From positions 310,001 through 374,000 of the forward strand of contig JAFKKF010000010.1 of the NCBI GenBank assembly GCA_017305635.1: a stretch of DNA of 64,000 nt. The letters are read 5' to 3'. Under the pieces are notes generated by a model, which saw nothing but the letters and a program-made list of their open reading frames with translations, searched no databases and had not been told where the DNA came from. Positions within the stretch are counted from its first letter, which is position 1. Every line of letters starts with the position of its first letter. Made by a program: the position numbers and the translations under genes. The DNA comes from Hyphomicrobiales bacterium. GTDB taxonomy: Bacteria; Pseudomonadota; Alphaproteobacteria; Rhizobiales; Kaistiaceae. Below are positions 27,620-36,509 of this stretch, in pieces.

Positions 27620-29238
27620 ACCCCGGCGCGGCCGCCAAATGGCAGAAGAAGGCGATCGCCCAATTCGGTGAGAACTTCACGCCCGAGCAGCTCGCCTCGG
27701 TCATTGGCGTGAAGGAGACCCACGACTACGTCCTCAACCTCTACCAGCGCATGGGGGCCTCGCCGAGCGGGCCGGGCCTCTCCGCGACCGGATACTATGC
27801 CGGCGCCAACGCGGTGGATGACGAGCTCAGCCGGGCCGAGAACGCCCGCAACCAGGCCATCAAGGACATGGCCTCGATGATGCGCGCCACCAACGACGAC
27901 ATTGTCGAGCAGATGAAGAGCGGCTTCAGCGTCGATCCCGATCTCTTCCGCAAGTACAAGGTGAGCCAGCAGCTCGCCGCCGACGCCGGCAGCGTCGACG
28001 CCATGCGCGAGCTGCACCGCGTCAACCAGGCCGAGGCGGCGAAGCCCTACGTCGACCAGGCCTACCAGATGCGGCCGCAGGATCTCGACGCGAAGATCCT
28101 CGACCTGCAGACGCAGGGCTCCGTCCGTCCCCTCTCCGAGCTCGAGCGTACCCAGCTCGACAGCTTCAAGGCGGTGCGGACGCAGATGGGCGCCGCGGCC
28201 AGCGAGGACCCGATCGCCCTCGGCGAACGCTCCCGCATGTTCCGGCCGGTGACGATCGACACCGGCGGCTCGCCCTCCGACCCGGGCTTCGTCGCGGCGC
28301 TCGGCGACCGCGACTACCAGGCCTCGGCGGCGCGCTCGTTCTACGGTGGCAGCCTGAAGCCGTTCCATCCGGGCGAAGTGACGGCGCTGAAGGAGCGCAT
28401 CGCCCAGGGCGCGATCGGCGATCGCCTGGCGCTGTTCGCCGCCATGGGCGCCGGCATGCGGAAGCCGGCGCTCGCGGCGGCCATCGACCAGCTCGGCCTC
28501 GACCCGGTGACGGCGGTGGCGGCGACCATGGCTTCTGACCGGCCGGCGCTCGCCCGCCAGATCCTCGCCGGCGGCCAGCTGCTCAAGACGCCGGGGGTGG
28601 AAAAGCCGGCGAAGGATCTCCGCACGGCGCTCGCCGACACGCTCGGCGGCGACCTGTATCCGCCCGGCTCGCCGGCGCTCCAGCAGGCAGCCGATGCCGC
28701 GCTCGCCCTCTACGTCGCCAAGCGCGGCGGCAATGCGACGCTCTTCTCGACCACGGACAGCGCCGGCCTCAAGGAAGCGATCGAGAGCGTGACGGGCGAG
28801 CTCACCACCATCAACGGCATGAAGGTGGCGGCGCCCCCATCGATGACGGCGAGCGCCTTCGAGGAGGCGATCGACAACCTCAGCGACCTCGACGTTGCGG
28901 CCGCCGGCGGCGCCGTCGATGCCAACGGCCGCGAGCTGCCCGCCGCCACCATCCGCGACGTCGGCGTGCTCCGCCAGCTCGAGCTCGGCGGCAGCCGCTA
29001 CGTCGTCGGCATGCGCGACCGCTCCTCGGGGGACGGCTTCGCCCCGCTGCGCGACAAGGCCGGCCGGCCGCTTGTGGTCGACCTCGCCATTCTCGCCGGC
29101 AAGCCGCCGGCGAGCGCGGCGGACCGCGACCCGATGCTGCGGGCGCCGATGCGGCCCGGGTTCGGTGTCGGCGTCGACATGATGCCTGGCGTCGGGCCGA
29201 TGCCGGACCTCAGCGGGATCATGGGCGGAGGCCAGTAG
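27616..29238 (+). CDS. Internal virion (ejection) protein, C-terminal portion after a transglycosylase domain
   Basis: The 540-residue frame starts, without a convincing start codon (TTG), inside the remains of the transglycosylase domain (DPGAAAKWQKKAIAQFG, EQLASVIGVKETHDYV). It continues as a long helical, Ala/Asp-rich protein ending in a Pro/Gly/Met tail. Podoviruses carry very large internal proteins with an SLT domain that are injected with the DNA to pierce the cell wall, and this fits their architecture. Having lost its N-terminus, it is probably not functional, although the remaining frame is intact over 1.6 kb. The next virion gene starts 1 bp later. Confidence 0.65.
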   Translation: MDPGAAAKWQKKAIAQFGENFTPEQLASVIGVKETHDYVLNLYQRMGASPSGPGLSATGYYAGANAVDDELSRAENARNQAIKDMASMMRATNDDIVEQMKSGFSVDPDLFRKYKVSQQLAADAGSVDAMRELHRVNQAEAAKPYVDQAYQMRPQDLDAKILDLQTQGSVRPLSELERTQLDSFKAVRTQMGAAASEDPIALGERSRMFRPVTIDTGGSPSDPGFVAALGDRDYQASAARSFYGGSLKPFHPGEVTALKERIAQGAIGDRLALFAAMGAGMRKPALAAAIDQLGLDPVTAVAATMASDRPALARQILAGGQLLKTPGVEKPAKDLRTALADTLGGDLYPPGSPALQQAADAALALYVAKRGGNATLFSTTDSAGLKEAIESVTGELTTINGMKVAAPPSMTASAFEEAIDNLSDLDVAAAGGAVDANGRELPAATIRDVGVLRQLELGGSRYVVGMRDRSSGDGFAPLRDKAGRPLVVDLAILAGKPPASAADRDPMLRAPMRPGFGVGVDMMPGVGPMPDLSGIMGGGQ

Positions 29239-29239
29239 C

Positions 29240-30073
29240 GTGGCCGACCAGTTCAGCGCGGCCGAGGATTGGCTTAACGAGCTCGCCACGCGCCCCGGCG
29301 GGAAGACGCCGGCGACGCTCGGCGAGATCGCGTCCTCGTCCTGGGAGGCCGCGGGGCTCCATACGCCCTTCGGCCCGGAGGCGCCGATCAACGAGGCCTA
29401 TGGCGAGCTGACGTCCGCGCTCCGCTCGGAAACCGGCATGTCCGACCAGGAATTCACGGGCGACTGGGGTGGCGAAGGCCTGATGCCCGTCTCGGCGATC
29501 GACCGGGCGGCGATGATCGCGGACCGTCTCGACAGCCTGGACAAGGAAGGGCGCGATCGCCTTTCCGGCCTGATCGACGTCCGCAAGCGGGCATCGGAGA
29601 AGGCGGCGGCGATCGAGGCGAAGGCGGCCGACGTCGGTTCCCGCACCTTCGGCCTGACGGGCACGGCGACCTCCTTCCTCACCGGCTTCGCCCGCCAGGT
29701 GGTCGACCCGGCGAACCTAGCCACCGCCTGGGCCGGCGGTCCCCTGAAAGGCCCCGTGCTCGGCATGATCGGCCGCGAGTTCCTCATAGGCGCCGGGGTC
29801 ACCGCCGCGACCGAGCCGCTGGTGGCTGCGCAGCGGAAGGCGCTCGGCCTCGAGCCGGACAACTTCCTCGGTGCCGTGGTCGAAGGCGGCCTCGGCGCGG
29901 CCGCTGCCTCGCTCGTCTTCCGCGGCGCCGGCGCCGTGCTGCGGCTCATGCGCGGGACGCGGACCTCTTCGGCCAGGGCATGGATCTCGCCGGCGATCTC
30001 CGCGCGGCCGCGCTCGTCGGGGAGAGCCTCGGCGACCAGCCGATCGCGCGCATGGGGCTCACCGGCGCGCTGA
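29240..30073 (+). pseudogene. Internal virion protein, N-terminal part, frameshifted
   Basis: The GTG-initiated frame at 29240 is coherent for about 235 residues: helical segments, VGSRTFGLTGTATSFLTGF, then a glycine/alanine-rich hydrophobic region (GREFLIGAGVTAATEP, FRGAGAVLRLM). Beyond about 29950 the translation becomes an Arg/Ser-rich shadow. A sensible protein sequence continues one frame away as DADLFGQGMDLAGDL. A one-base deletion or equivalent near 29950-29958 has therefore split one long virion gene in two. A programmed frameshift is less likely, since no slippery heptamer is evident. Confidence 0.65.
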
Positions 30074-31098
30074 GGCGGGAGGACATTCCGCCGGCCGTGT
30101 ACGCCGCGGAATGGCGCCGGGTGAAGGAGGCGCAGCCCTTCGACACCGTCGAGGAGCTGCGCGCCCGCGGAGCGCCGCGCCAGGGGGAGCTGGCCGCCGC
30201 GCTCGGCCGCGCGGTCGAACGGATCGAGGGCGGCAGGGTCGAGAACCCCGGCCTGAAGAAGGCCGAGCGGATCGCGGAGAAGATCCGCGACAAGGGCTAT
30301 GACAGCGCCCGCCAGGTGACGGACGCGGTCCGCGCCGGCGCGGTCGTCGCGCGGCCGGAGGATGGCGATGCCATCGTTGCGCGCCTGGCGGAGGCCTTCC
30401 GCGTCATCGATGAGGGATGGGCGACCAACGCCAACGGCTACTTCGATCGCAAGGTCGGCGTGATCTTCCCGGACGGCATGATCGCCGAGGTGCAGCTCTG
30501 GCCGTCGGAGGTGTTCGCGGCAAAGAAAAAGGGCAGCGAGCTCTATGACGCCTGGCGCACGGAAAAGGACCCGGCGAAGGCCGAGGCGCTCGCGGAAGAG
30601 CAGCGTGCCTATTGGGCAGCGGTGGCGAAGGAACTTCCGGAGAGCTGGAGCCCCTTGATGGGGGGCAGGCCGAACCGCTCGACGTCTTCGGCGAAGAGCT
30701 CGACGCCCTCCTCGAGCGTGAGCGGGCGGCCGTCCCAGACTACGTCGCGGCCGTTGACCTTGAGCCAGCCGCGTTTCGGGGAAAGCACCCAGCCTTCCAT
30801 GTTGGACGGGCCGACCGCTACCGCGAGCCGCTCGTCCCAATTGAACCAGGATGTTTCGGGAGCCATCAATGAAAAGATAGGCTCGGGCGACCCCGCGCGC
30901 AAGCCGGATCCGGCGCTCGCAGCCGAGGCCGAGCAGGCCCTCGCCGATGCCGGCGGCGACCTCGAGATCGTTCTCTTCGACGACAGCGGCGCGGAGCGGC
31001 GTGTCTCGGCCCGCCAGGCCTTGCGGGAGGCCGAGGATGATGCCGCCGCCTCGGCCGAGCTCGCCGACTGCATCATCCGCGCGGAGGGCACGCCGTGA
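29950..31098 (+). pseudogene. Internal virion protein, C-terminal part with a RelA/SpoT-like segment
   Basis: This is the continuation of the preceding gene in another frame. After a charged helical region, 30241-30627 encodes a segment patterned like the RelA/SpoT nucleotide pyrophosphotransferase fold: VTDAVRAGAVV (Asp codon 30322, Arg three residues later), NGYFDRKVGVIFPDG, then IAEVQLWP (Glu codon 30487) and KGSELYDAWR. From about 30640 to 30870 the plus-strand translation is Ser/Thr/Pro-rich and looks like the antisense of a small minus-strand ORF. After 30870 it again reads as a plausible virion-protein C-terminus. Confidence 0.55.
30609..30866 (-). CDS. Small opposite-strand ORF within the virion gene, 85 residues
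   Basis: The minus strand encodes a well-formed acidic protein: NWDERLAVAVGPSNMEG, KRGWLKVNGRDVVWDGRP, TLEEGVELFAEDVERFGLPP. The plus-strand reading of the same bases is low-complexity Ser/Thr/Pro, so coding on this strand looks more likely. There is no good ribosome-binding site before the ATG at 30866. Its 3' end overlaps the end of the RelA/SpoT-like segment. It may be a small inserted gene; no family is recognised. Confidence 0.45.
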   Translation of the reverse strand: MAPETSWFNWDERLAVAVGPSNMEGWVLSPKRGWLKVNGRDVVWDGRPLTLEEGVELFAEDVERFGLPPIKGLQLSGSSFATAAQ

Positions 31099-31166
31099 CG
31101 GTTGCCGTGCCTGTCCGCGGCCTAGTTTCGATAGGCATGGTCAACACCCCCTGAATGGAGACACCA

Positions 31167-31430
31167 ATGAAGCCCACTGTCGGCCGCATAGTCCACTTCT
31201 ACCGCCGCTCGCCGGGCGCGCCCGAGCCGAGCGCCGCGATCATCACGAAGGTGCATTCGGACACCATCGTGAACCTCATGACCTTCCCGCATGACGGCAA
31301 CCCCAATCCCTCGACGCCGATGACGACGGTCGCGCTGGTCGAGCCCGACCAGGCGCATGCCCTGCCCGTGTGGTGGATGTGGCCGGAGATCGCCCGGCCG
31401 AAGAAGGAAAAGGAAGCGGAGACGAAGTGA
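31167..31430 (+). CDS. Small conserved phage protein
   Basis: This 87-residue protein opens KPTVGRIVHFYRRS, followed by AAIITKVHSDTIVNLMTFPHDG and a final VWWMWPE. That layout is seen in a common family of short proteins encoded near the structural genes of proteobacterial phages; the function is unknown. An in-frame ATG lies at 31155, but GGAG at 31157-31160 is correctly spaced for the ATG at 31167. Its stop overlaps the GTG start of the next virion gene. Confidence 0.75.
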   Translation: MKPTVGRIVHFYRRSPGAPEPSAAIITKVHSDTIVNLMTFPHDGNPNPSTPMTTVALVEPDQAHALPVWWMWPEIARPKKEKEAETK

Positions 31431-34015
31431 CCGCGCGGCGCTGCTTCACCCGCAAGGTTGCCGCCGGGCGCGTTTCCGAACGCGCCGGGCGGCAGCTCCT
31501 CGACATGCTCGACGCCTTCGAGGATGAGCACAACTCGGTGCTCGGCGACGCCGCCGGCGCCCGCCAGGCTGCGGCAGCCGCGCTCGAGGCCTCGGCGGCT
31601 GCGGCGGCCCGCAAGGCCGACCTCGCCCGGCGCTCGATCGTCGCCCAGGCAAACGTGCTCCGCTCCTTCCAGAGCTACAACCATGTGGTGACCGGCCTCG
31701 GCGCCAATGCTCCCTTCACCATTCGGGGCGGCATGGTGCGGCGCCTCGGCGGCGAGATCTCGACGCTCTTCCCCGCCGTCCGCTCGCTCCTCATGCGCGA
31801 CCCGCACGAGGTGGCGAACTGGCTCAACGTCGACAAGCTTGCCCAGGACATACGCGGGCGCGCCCATGCCGGCTTCGCCTCGGCGATCGAGGCGATGCGC
31901 CCGAAGATGCTCGGCTTTAAGGCCGAGCTCGCGGCCGAGCTCGACACGCTCCGCGCGCTCTACGGGGAGACGTCGGCGTCGCCGGCGGCCCGCGCCTCGG
32001 CCGAGGCCTTCAACCGCGTCTCCGACGATCTCGCGGGCCAGTTCATCGACGCTGGCGGCGAGCTCGTGAAGCGGCAGGACTGGCGCCTGCCCAACCCGAC
32101 CCTCGAGCCGGCCAAGATCAAGGCGATCGGCGCCGAGCGCTTCAAGGCGCTCGTGCGCGAGAACGTCGACCGCGACGCCATCAAGGATTTCTCGACCGGC
32201 GCCCGCATGAGCGATGCCCGCTTCGAGCAGCTGCTCGACGAGGCGGCGACCGGCTACCTCAACGATTTCGCCGAGGGGCCGCCGTCGGCCGCCGCCAAGG
32301 GCAGGAAGATGCTCGCCAACAGCCGCGACGCGGCGCGGCTCTTCGTGTGGAAGTCGGCCGAGAGCTGGCTGAAAGTGGCCGAGGCGGTTGGCGTACATGC
32401 CTCCCCCTTCCAGACGATGATGGACCACGTCGGCGGCATGGCCGACGACATCGCCATGATGCGGATCCTCGGGCCCAACCCCGAGGCGACGAAGCGCTTC
32501 ATCGGCTCGCTCTTCGACCGCGAGGCGGCGCGGCTAGCCGTGCAGGCGGACCCGGGCGCGAAGGTGGCGCCGGCGGTGCGCGCCAACGAGCGGATCCAGA
32601 GCGGCGTGAAGCATGACCGCCAGCTCTTCGAGAATGCCTGGGCCGAGGTCACCGGCACCAACCGCGTGCCCGTCAATTCCGAGGTGGCGCGGACCATGTC
32701 GGACATGCGCTCGGCCCTCACGGCCGCGCAGATGGGCTCGGCCATGGTCTCGTCGATCACGGATCCCGCCTCCCTGGTGATGACCGCCAGGTGGAACGGC
32801 ATTCCCGCCATGCGCGTCGTCTCGCGCGCGGTCGGCATGATGGGCGAGAAGGGCTCGGAGATCTTCGCGGCCCAGCAAGGCCTCATCGCCGACAGCATCG
32901 CCTCCGACCTCTCGCGCATCGACCGCGCCATGGGCGAGACGATCCGCACGGGGCGCCTCGCAAAGATGGGCTCGGCGACGATCCGCGCCTCCGGGCTCCG
33001 GCGCTGGTCGGCGACGCTGCGCAACGCCTTCGGCCTCGAGATGATGGCGCATGCCGCCCGCGAGCGCGGCAAGGCCTTCGCCGAGCTCGACGACGTCTTC
33101 CGCGAGGCGCTCGGGCGCTATGGCATCGGCGCCGAGGAATGGAAGGCGATCGCCGGCGCCGCGCCGTTCCAGCCGAAACCCAATGCGCTGCTCACCCGTC
33201 CGCTCGACGTCGCGGCGGGCGGCTCGCCGCTCGAGCGCGCGGCCTCCGAGAGGTGGTCGCAGATGATCAATACGGAGATGGACTATGCCGTCATCGAGCA
33301 CGATCCGGTCGCCCGGGCGCTGCTCGTAGGGGACACCCGGCCGGGCGACGTGCGCGGCGAGCTCAACCGCGCCTTCGGCATGTACAAGATGTTCCCGACC
33401 GCCTTCATCACCATGCACTTCGCGCGCGCCTTCGCCCGGGGCTTCGACGGGAAGCGCATGACCCACGGCGCCCTCACCTTCCTCGCCATGTCGTCGCTCG
33501 GGATCCTCGCCATGCAGTCGAAGCAGATCCTCGCCGGGCGCGACCCCTACTCGCTCGACCCGACGACGGGGAACGGTTTACGCGCCTGGGGGGCCGGCAT
33601 CCTGCAGGGCGGCGGGCTCGGCGTCTTCGGCGACATGCTCTTCGTCGACAAGACCCGCTTCGGCAATTCATGGGCGACCGTGCTCGCCGGCCCGCAGTTC
33701 GCAGCAATGGAGAGCGTCGTCGGTGACTTCGTCGTGGCAAACGTCCAGCGCGCCCTCAACGGCGAGGAGACGCACTTCCTCGGCGATGCGCTCTACATCG
33801 CCGGCCGCTACGCGCCGGGATCCTCGCTCTGGTACGGGCGGCTCGCCTTCCAGCGCGCGGTCCTCGACCAGCTGCAGCTCATCGCCGACCCGCGCGCCCG
33901 CGACCGCTTCCGGCGCCTCGAGGACCAGGCCCGCAAGAGCTGGGGGCAGGAATACTGGTACGCGCCCGGCGAAACCGCACCGCGCCGCGCGCCGGCAATG
34001 ATGGGGGCCCCATGA
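31427..34015 (+). CDS. Large internal virion / DNA ejection protein
   Basis: This intact 862-residue protein starts at GTG 31427, overlapping the upstream stop, with GGAG before it. It is almost wholly helical and Ala-rich. Recognisable segments are SFQSYNHVVTGLG near residue 80, VKHDRQLFENAW near 390, AAQMGSAMVSSITDP near 430 and FGMYKMFPTAFITMHFARA near 660, followed by a hydrophobic region with GRDPYSLDPTTG. Proteins of this size and composition at this place, just before the fibre gene, are internal proteins of podoviruses that enter the host with the DNA. It overlaps the fibre gene by four bases. Confidence 0.75.
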   Translation: MTARRCFTRKVAAGRVSERAGRQLLDMLDAFEDEHNSVLGDAAGARQAAAAALEASAAAAARKADLARRSIVAQANVLRSFQSYNHVVTGLGANAPFTIRGGMVRRLGGEISTLFPAVRSLLMRDPHEVANWLNVDKLAQDIRGRAHAGFASAIEAMRPKMLGFKAELAAELDTLRALYGETSASPAARASAEAFNRVSDDLAGQFIDAGGELVKRQDWRLPNPTLEPAKIKAIGAERFKALVRENVDRDAIKDFSTGARMSDARFEQLLDEAATGYLNDFAEGPPSAAAKGRKMLANSRDAARLFVWKSAESWLKVAEAVGVHASPFQTMMDHVGGMADDIAMMRILGPNPEATKRFIGSLFDREAARLAVQADPGAKVAPAVRANERIQSGVKHDRQLFENAWAEVTGTNRVPVNSEVARTMSDMRSALTAAQMGSAMVSSITDPASLVMTARWNGIPAMRVVSRAVGMMGEKGSEIFAAQQGLIADSIASDLSRIDRAMGETIRTGRLAKMGSATIRASGLRRWSATLRNAFGLEMMAHAARERGKAFAELDDVFREALGRYGIGAEEWKAIAGAAPFQPKPNALLTRPLDVAAGGSPLERAASERWSQMINTEMDYAVIEHDPVARALLVGDTRPGDVRGELNRAFGMYKMFPTAFITMHFARAFARGFDGKRMTHGALTFLAMSSLGILAMQSKQILAGRDPYSLDPTTGNGLRAWGAGILQGGGLGVFGDMLFVDKTRFGNSWATVLAGPQFAAMESVVGDFVVANVQRALNGEETHFLGDALYIAGRYAPGSSLWYGRLAFQRAVLDQLQLIADPRARDRFRRLEDQARKSWGQEYWYAPGETAPRRAPAMMGAP

Positions 34016-35928
34016 TCCTCGCCAACCAGATCTCCCAATCCGAGCCGCTCGCCTGGACCGGCGTGCAGACGTCGTGGCCGGCGGGCTTCCAGGTGCTCCT
34101 CGCCGAGCACGTCTATGCCAAGTATACCAACGCCGCCGGCGTCGTGACCGAGCTCACCCGCGGCACGCATTTCGGCGTGTCGCTCGACGGGAGCAACAAC
34201 GTCACCGCGGTCCCGCTCGCCATGCCCGCCGCGCCGGGCACGATCGTGTTCCGCCGGCGCACGCCGCCGATGAAGCAGATCGACCTTGCCGACCTCACCA
34301 ACTACCCGGCGACCGTCCATGACCTGCTCTATGCCGCGGCCGAGCTCCGCGACATGGAGATCCGCAACCTGGTCGAGGGCATCAACCCGGCCTACCTCGA
34401 GGAGCTCGAGGAGCTCGAGCAGAACGCCGTCGCCAGCGCGGCCGCGGCCGCGGCGAGCGCCGGGGCGGCATCGGGCAGCGCCGTAGCCGCGGCCGGCAGC
34501 GCCGGCGGCGCATCGGCCTCGGCAGCCCTGGCCTCCGCCGCCGCGCAGGCCGCCCAGGCGGCTGCCTATACCTTCTGGGGTGGTACGGATACGGGGACCG
34601 CCAGCGCCCTCGTGTTCGCGGTTACGCCGGCCATCACGAGCTACGTGATTGGCGGCATCTACAAGGGCACGATCGGTGCCGGCCATACGAATACCGCTTC
34701 GGCCTCGGCGAATTTCGGGGGCGGTCCGAGGAACATCAAGCTGCCGTCCGGCGATGCAATCCCAGCCGCTGCCCTCATCGCCGGGCAGACATATGCCTTC
34801 CTCTACACCGGCACCAACTTCATCGCGCTCAATCCCACATTCGGGATCGGGCTACGGGCCGGAGAGGTCGTCGTCGCCGCCGCCACCACGACCGACATTC
34901 TCGGGGCAGCATCGGAGTACATCGGCATATCGGGCGCCGGCGTGAACATCACGTCCTTCGGCACCGGTCCCAACAGAAGGAGAGTGATCTATTTCGCCGG
35001 GGCGAACACCATCGTCCACAACAACGCGGCGATCATCTGCCCCGGCAAGCAGGATATGCCCGTCGCCGCGGGCGATTGCCTGATAGTCGAGTCGAGCGCA
35101 TCAAGCGTTGCGCGCATCGTGAGCCGGACGGCCCTCATCGGTGACCGCTTCGACACCTTCGACGTCGGCGCGATCATCAATGTCGACTACACGATGCTGC
35201 CGACAGATCGGGGCCGGATGGTCCTTTGCATTGGGGGCACATCCCGGACGATCACTCTCCCGGCCGCCTCCGCGGCTGCCGCCTGGTCCGTGTTCCCCGT
35301 CCACAATATTTCCTCCGTCCCCTTCACGGTCCAGCGGGCGGGCGGCGATGGCCTCACGAACTATGCTGGCGGGTCCCTGATCCTGCAGCCCGGCGAAGGC
35401 ATGCTCTTCTACACGGACGGCGCGTCGACTTGGCGGATGCTCGGCCTTGAGAGCCCGGACTATCTCGGCAGGAGAGGCGCGCCCGACATCATCATCGAAG
35501 ACCAGAAGAGCTCGGGGACAGCGGGCGGGACCTTCACCAGCGGGGCCGATCGCACGAGGGACCTGAACACGATCGTTGCCGACCCCTTCGGCTATTGCTC
35601 GGTGGCGAGCAACCAGTTCACCTTGCAGCCGGGGACCTGGTACCTGAAATGGAGCGCCCCGGCTCTGAAGTGCGCCAATCACCAGAGCCACCTCTACAAC
35701 GTCACCGGCGCCGCCGTGCAGCAGCGGGGCAGCACCGAGTTCACCGGCAACAGCAGCGGCAACACCACGAACCGATCCATGGGATCGGCCCGCTTCACCA
35801 TCGCGGTCGCCACCACTTTCGAGATCCGCCATCGCTGCACGACCACGGAGTCCAGCGACGGCTTCGGCCAGTCGGCCAGCTACGGGACCGAGGTCTATAC
35901 CCGCGTCGAGGGATGGAAGATCAAATGA
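34012..35928 (+). CDS. Phage tail fibre / tailspike protein
   Basis: This 638-residue protein has an N-terminal head of about 110 residues (PLAWTGVQTSWPAGFQVLL, GTHFGVSLDGSNNVTA, DLTNYPATVHDLLYAAAE) resembling the T7-type fibre anchor that binds the podovirus tail. An Ala/Ser/Gly-rich low-complexity linker follows (about 140-185), then a beta-rich distal part for receptor binding. The C-terminal 130 residues (TFTSGADRTRDLNTI to RVEGWKI) form a separate module with a distinct, less Ala-rich composition. It overlaps both neighbouring genes by four bases. Confidence 0.85.
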   Translation: MILANQISQSEPLAWTGVQTSWPAGFQVLLAEHVYAKYTNAAGVVTELTRGTHFGVSLDGSNNVTAVPLAMPAAPGTIVFRRRTPPMKQIDLADLTNYPATVHDLLYAAAELRDMEIRNLVEGINPAYLEELEELEQNAVASAAAAAASAGAASGSAVAAAGSAGGASASAALASAAAQAAQAAAYTFWGGTDTGTASALVFAVTPAITSYVIGGIYKGTIGAGHTNTASASANFGGGPRNIKLPSGDAIPAAALIAGQTYAFLYTGTNFIALNPTFGIGLRAGEVVVAAATTTDILGAASEYIGISGAGVNITSFGTGPNRRRVIYFAGANTIVHNNAAIICPGKQDMPVAAGDCLIVESSASSVARIVSRTALIGDRFDTFDVGAIINVDYTMLPTDRGRMVLCIGGTSRTITLPAASAAAAWSVFPVHNISSVPFTVQRAGGDGLTNYAGGSLILQPGEGMLFYTDGASTWRMLGLESPDYLGRRGAPDIIIEDQKSSGTAGGTFTSGADRTRDLNTIVADPFGYCSVASNQFTLQPGTWYLKWSAPALKCANHQSHLYNVTGAAVQQRGSTEFTGNSSGNTTNRSMGSARFTIAVATTFEIRHRCTTTESSDGFGQSASYGTEVYTRVEGWKIK

Positions 35929-36203
35929 TGGACCTCGCTATTGCCATCGAAGCCCTCGTCCCGGCCGCGCAATATGGCGGGTCGACCACGGCCAACGACC
36001 AGGCCGCCTTTGACGCGCTCGACTGGATCGACGAGCGGCCGCGGCCGACCTGGGATCAGCTCGTTGCCGCGGACGCGGCGATCGCAGCCCGGGCCGCAGT
36101 CCCCGACAACTATCCGGCCCTGATCCGCCGGCGAGCGGCCGCGCTCAAGGCCCGGGGCGACCAGCTCGGGGCGCTTCTTCTGCTGAAGACCATAGGAGAG
36201 TGA
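35925..36203 (+). CDS. Small phage protein downstream of the tail fibre
   Basis: This 92-residue protein starts at the double ATG 35925/35928, overlapping the fibre stop. It carries ALDWIDERPRPTWDQLVAAD, a motif seen in short XkdW-like or fibre-associated phage proteins, and a C-terminal helix (LIRRRAAALKARGDQLGALLLLK). A role in fibre assembly is suggested by position only. Confidence 0.65.
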   Translation: MMDLAIAIEALVPAAQYGGSTTANDQAAFDALDWIDERPRPTWDQLVAADAAIAARAAVPDNYPALIRRRAAALKARGDQLGALLLLKTIGE

Positions 36204-36206
36204 GAA

Positions 36207-36500
36207 ATGGCACGTGTGGACTATGACGCCGGCAAGGTATTCGGCGCGCTCCTGGCGGAGAGCATCGATCACATCGTGAAGGGCCGCGGCGGCCTGAAGC
36301 GCTGGTACGACGCGGCCGACGTCGCGACGTCGACGGGCGGCCCGCGCGACTTCACCAAGATCGAAAACGACGCCTTCGGCGTCTCGGGCGGCCAGGGCGA
36401 GACGGTCTGGAATGCCGTCGTCAGCATCAAGACCCTGCTCGACGGACAGGACGCCGGCGGCCTCGCCACCTTCACCGCCTCGCTCGACAACGGCGGCTGA
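36207..36500 (+). CDS. Phage hypothetical protein, 97 residues
   Basis: This small soluble protein includes YDAGKVFGALLAESIDHIVKG, FTKIENDAFGVSGGQGETVWNAV and a C-terminal ATFTASLDNGG. It begins 3 bp after the previous stop and is the last gene of the virion/fibre operon. Its stop is 9 bp from the stop of the convergent HEPN-like gene. No function is recognised. Confidence 0.65.
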   Translation: MARVDYDAGKVFGALLAESIDHIVKGRGGLKRWYDAADVATSTGGPRDFTKIENDAFGVSGGQGETVWNAVVSIKTLLDGQDAGGLATFTASLDNGG

Positions 36501-36509
36501 CGTTCCTTT

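Noticed and set aside
29240-31098. Programmed ribosomal frameshifting in the split virion gene
   Set aside because: No slippery heptamer is visible at the frame transition, and other parts of the same module are also damaged, so mutation is the simpler explanation.
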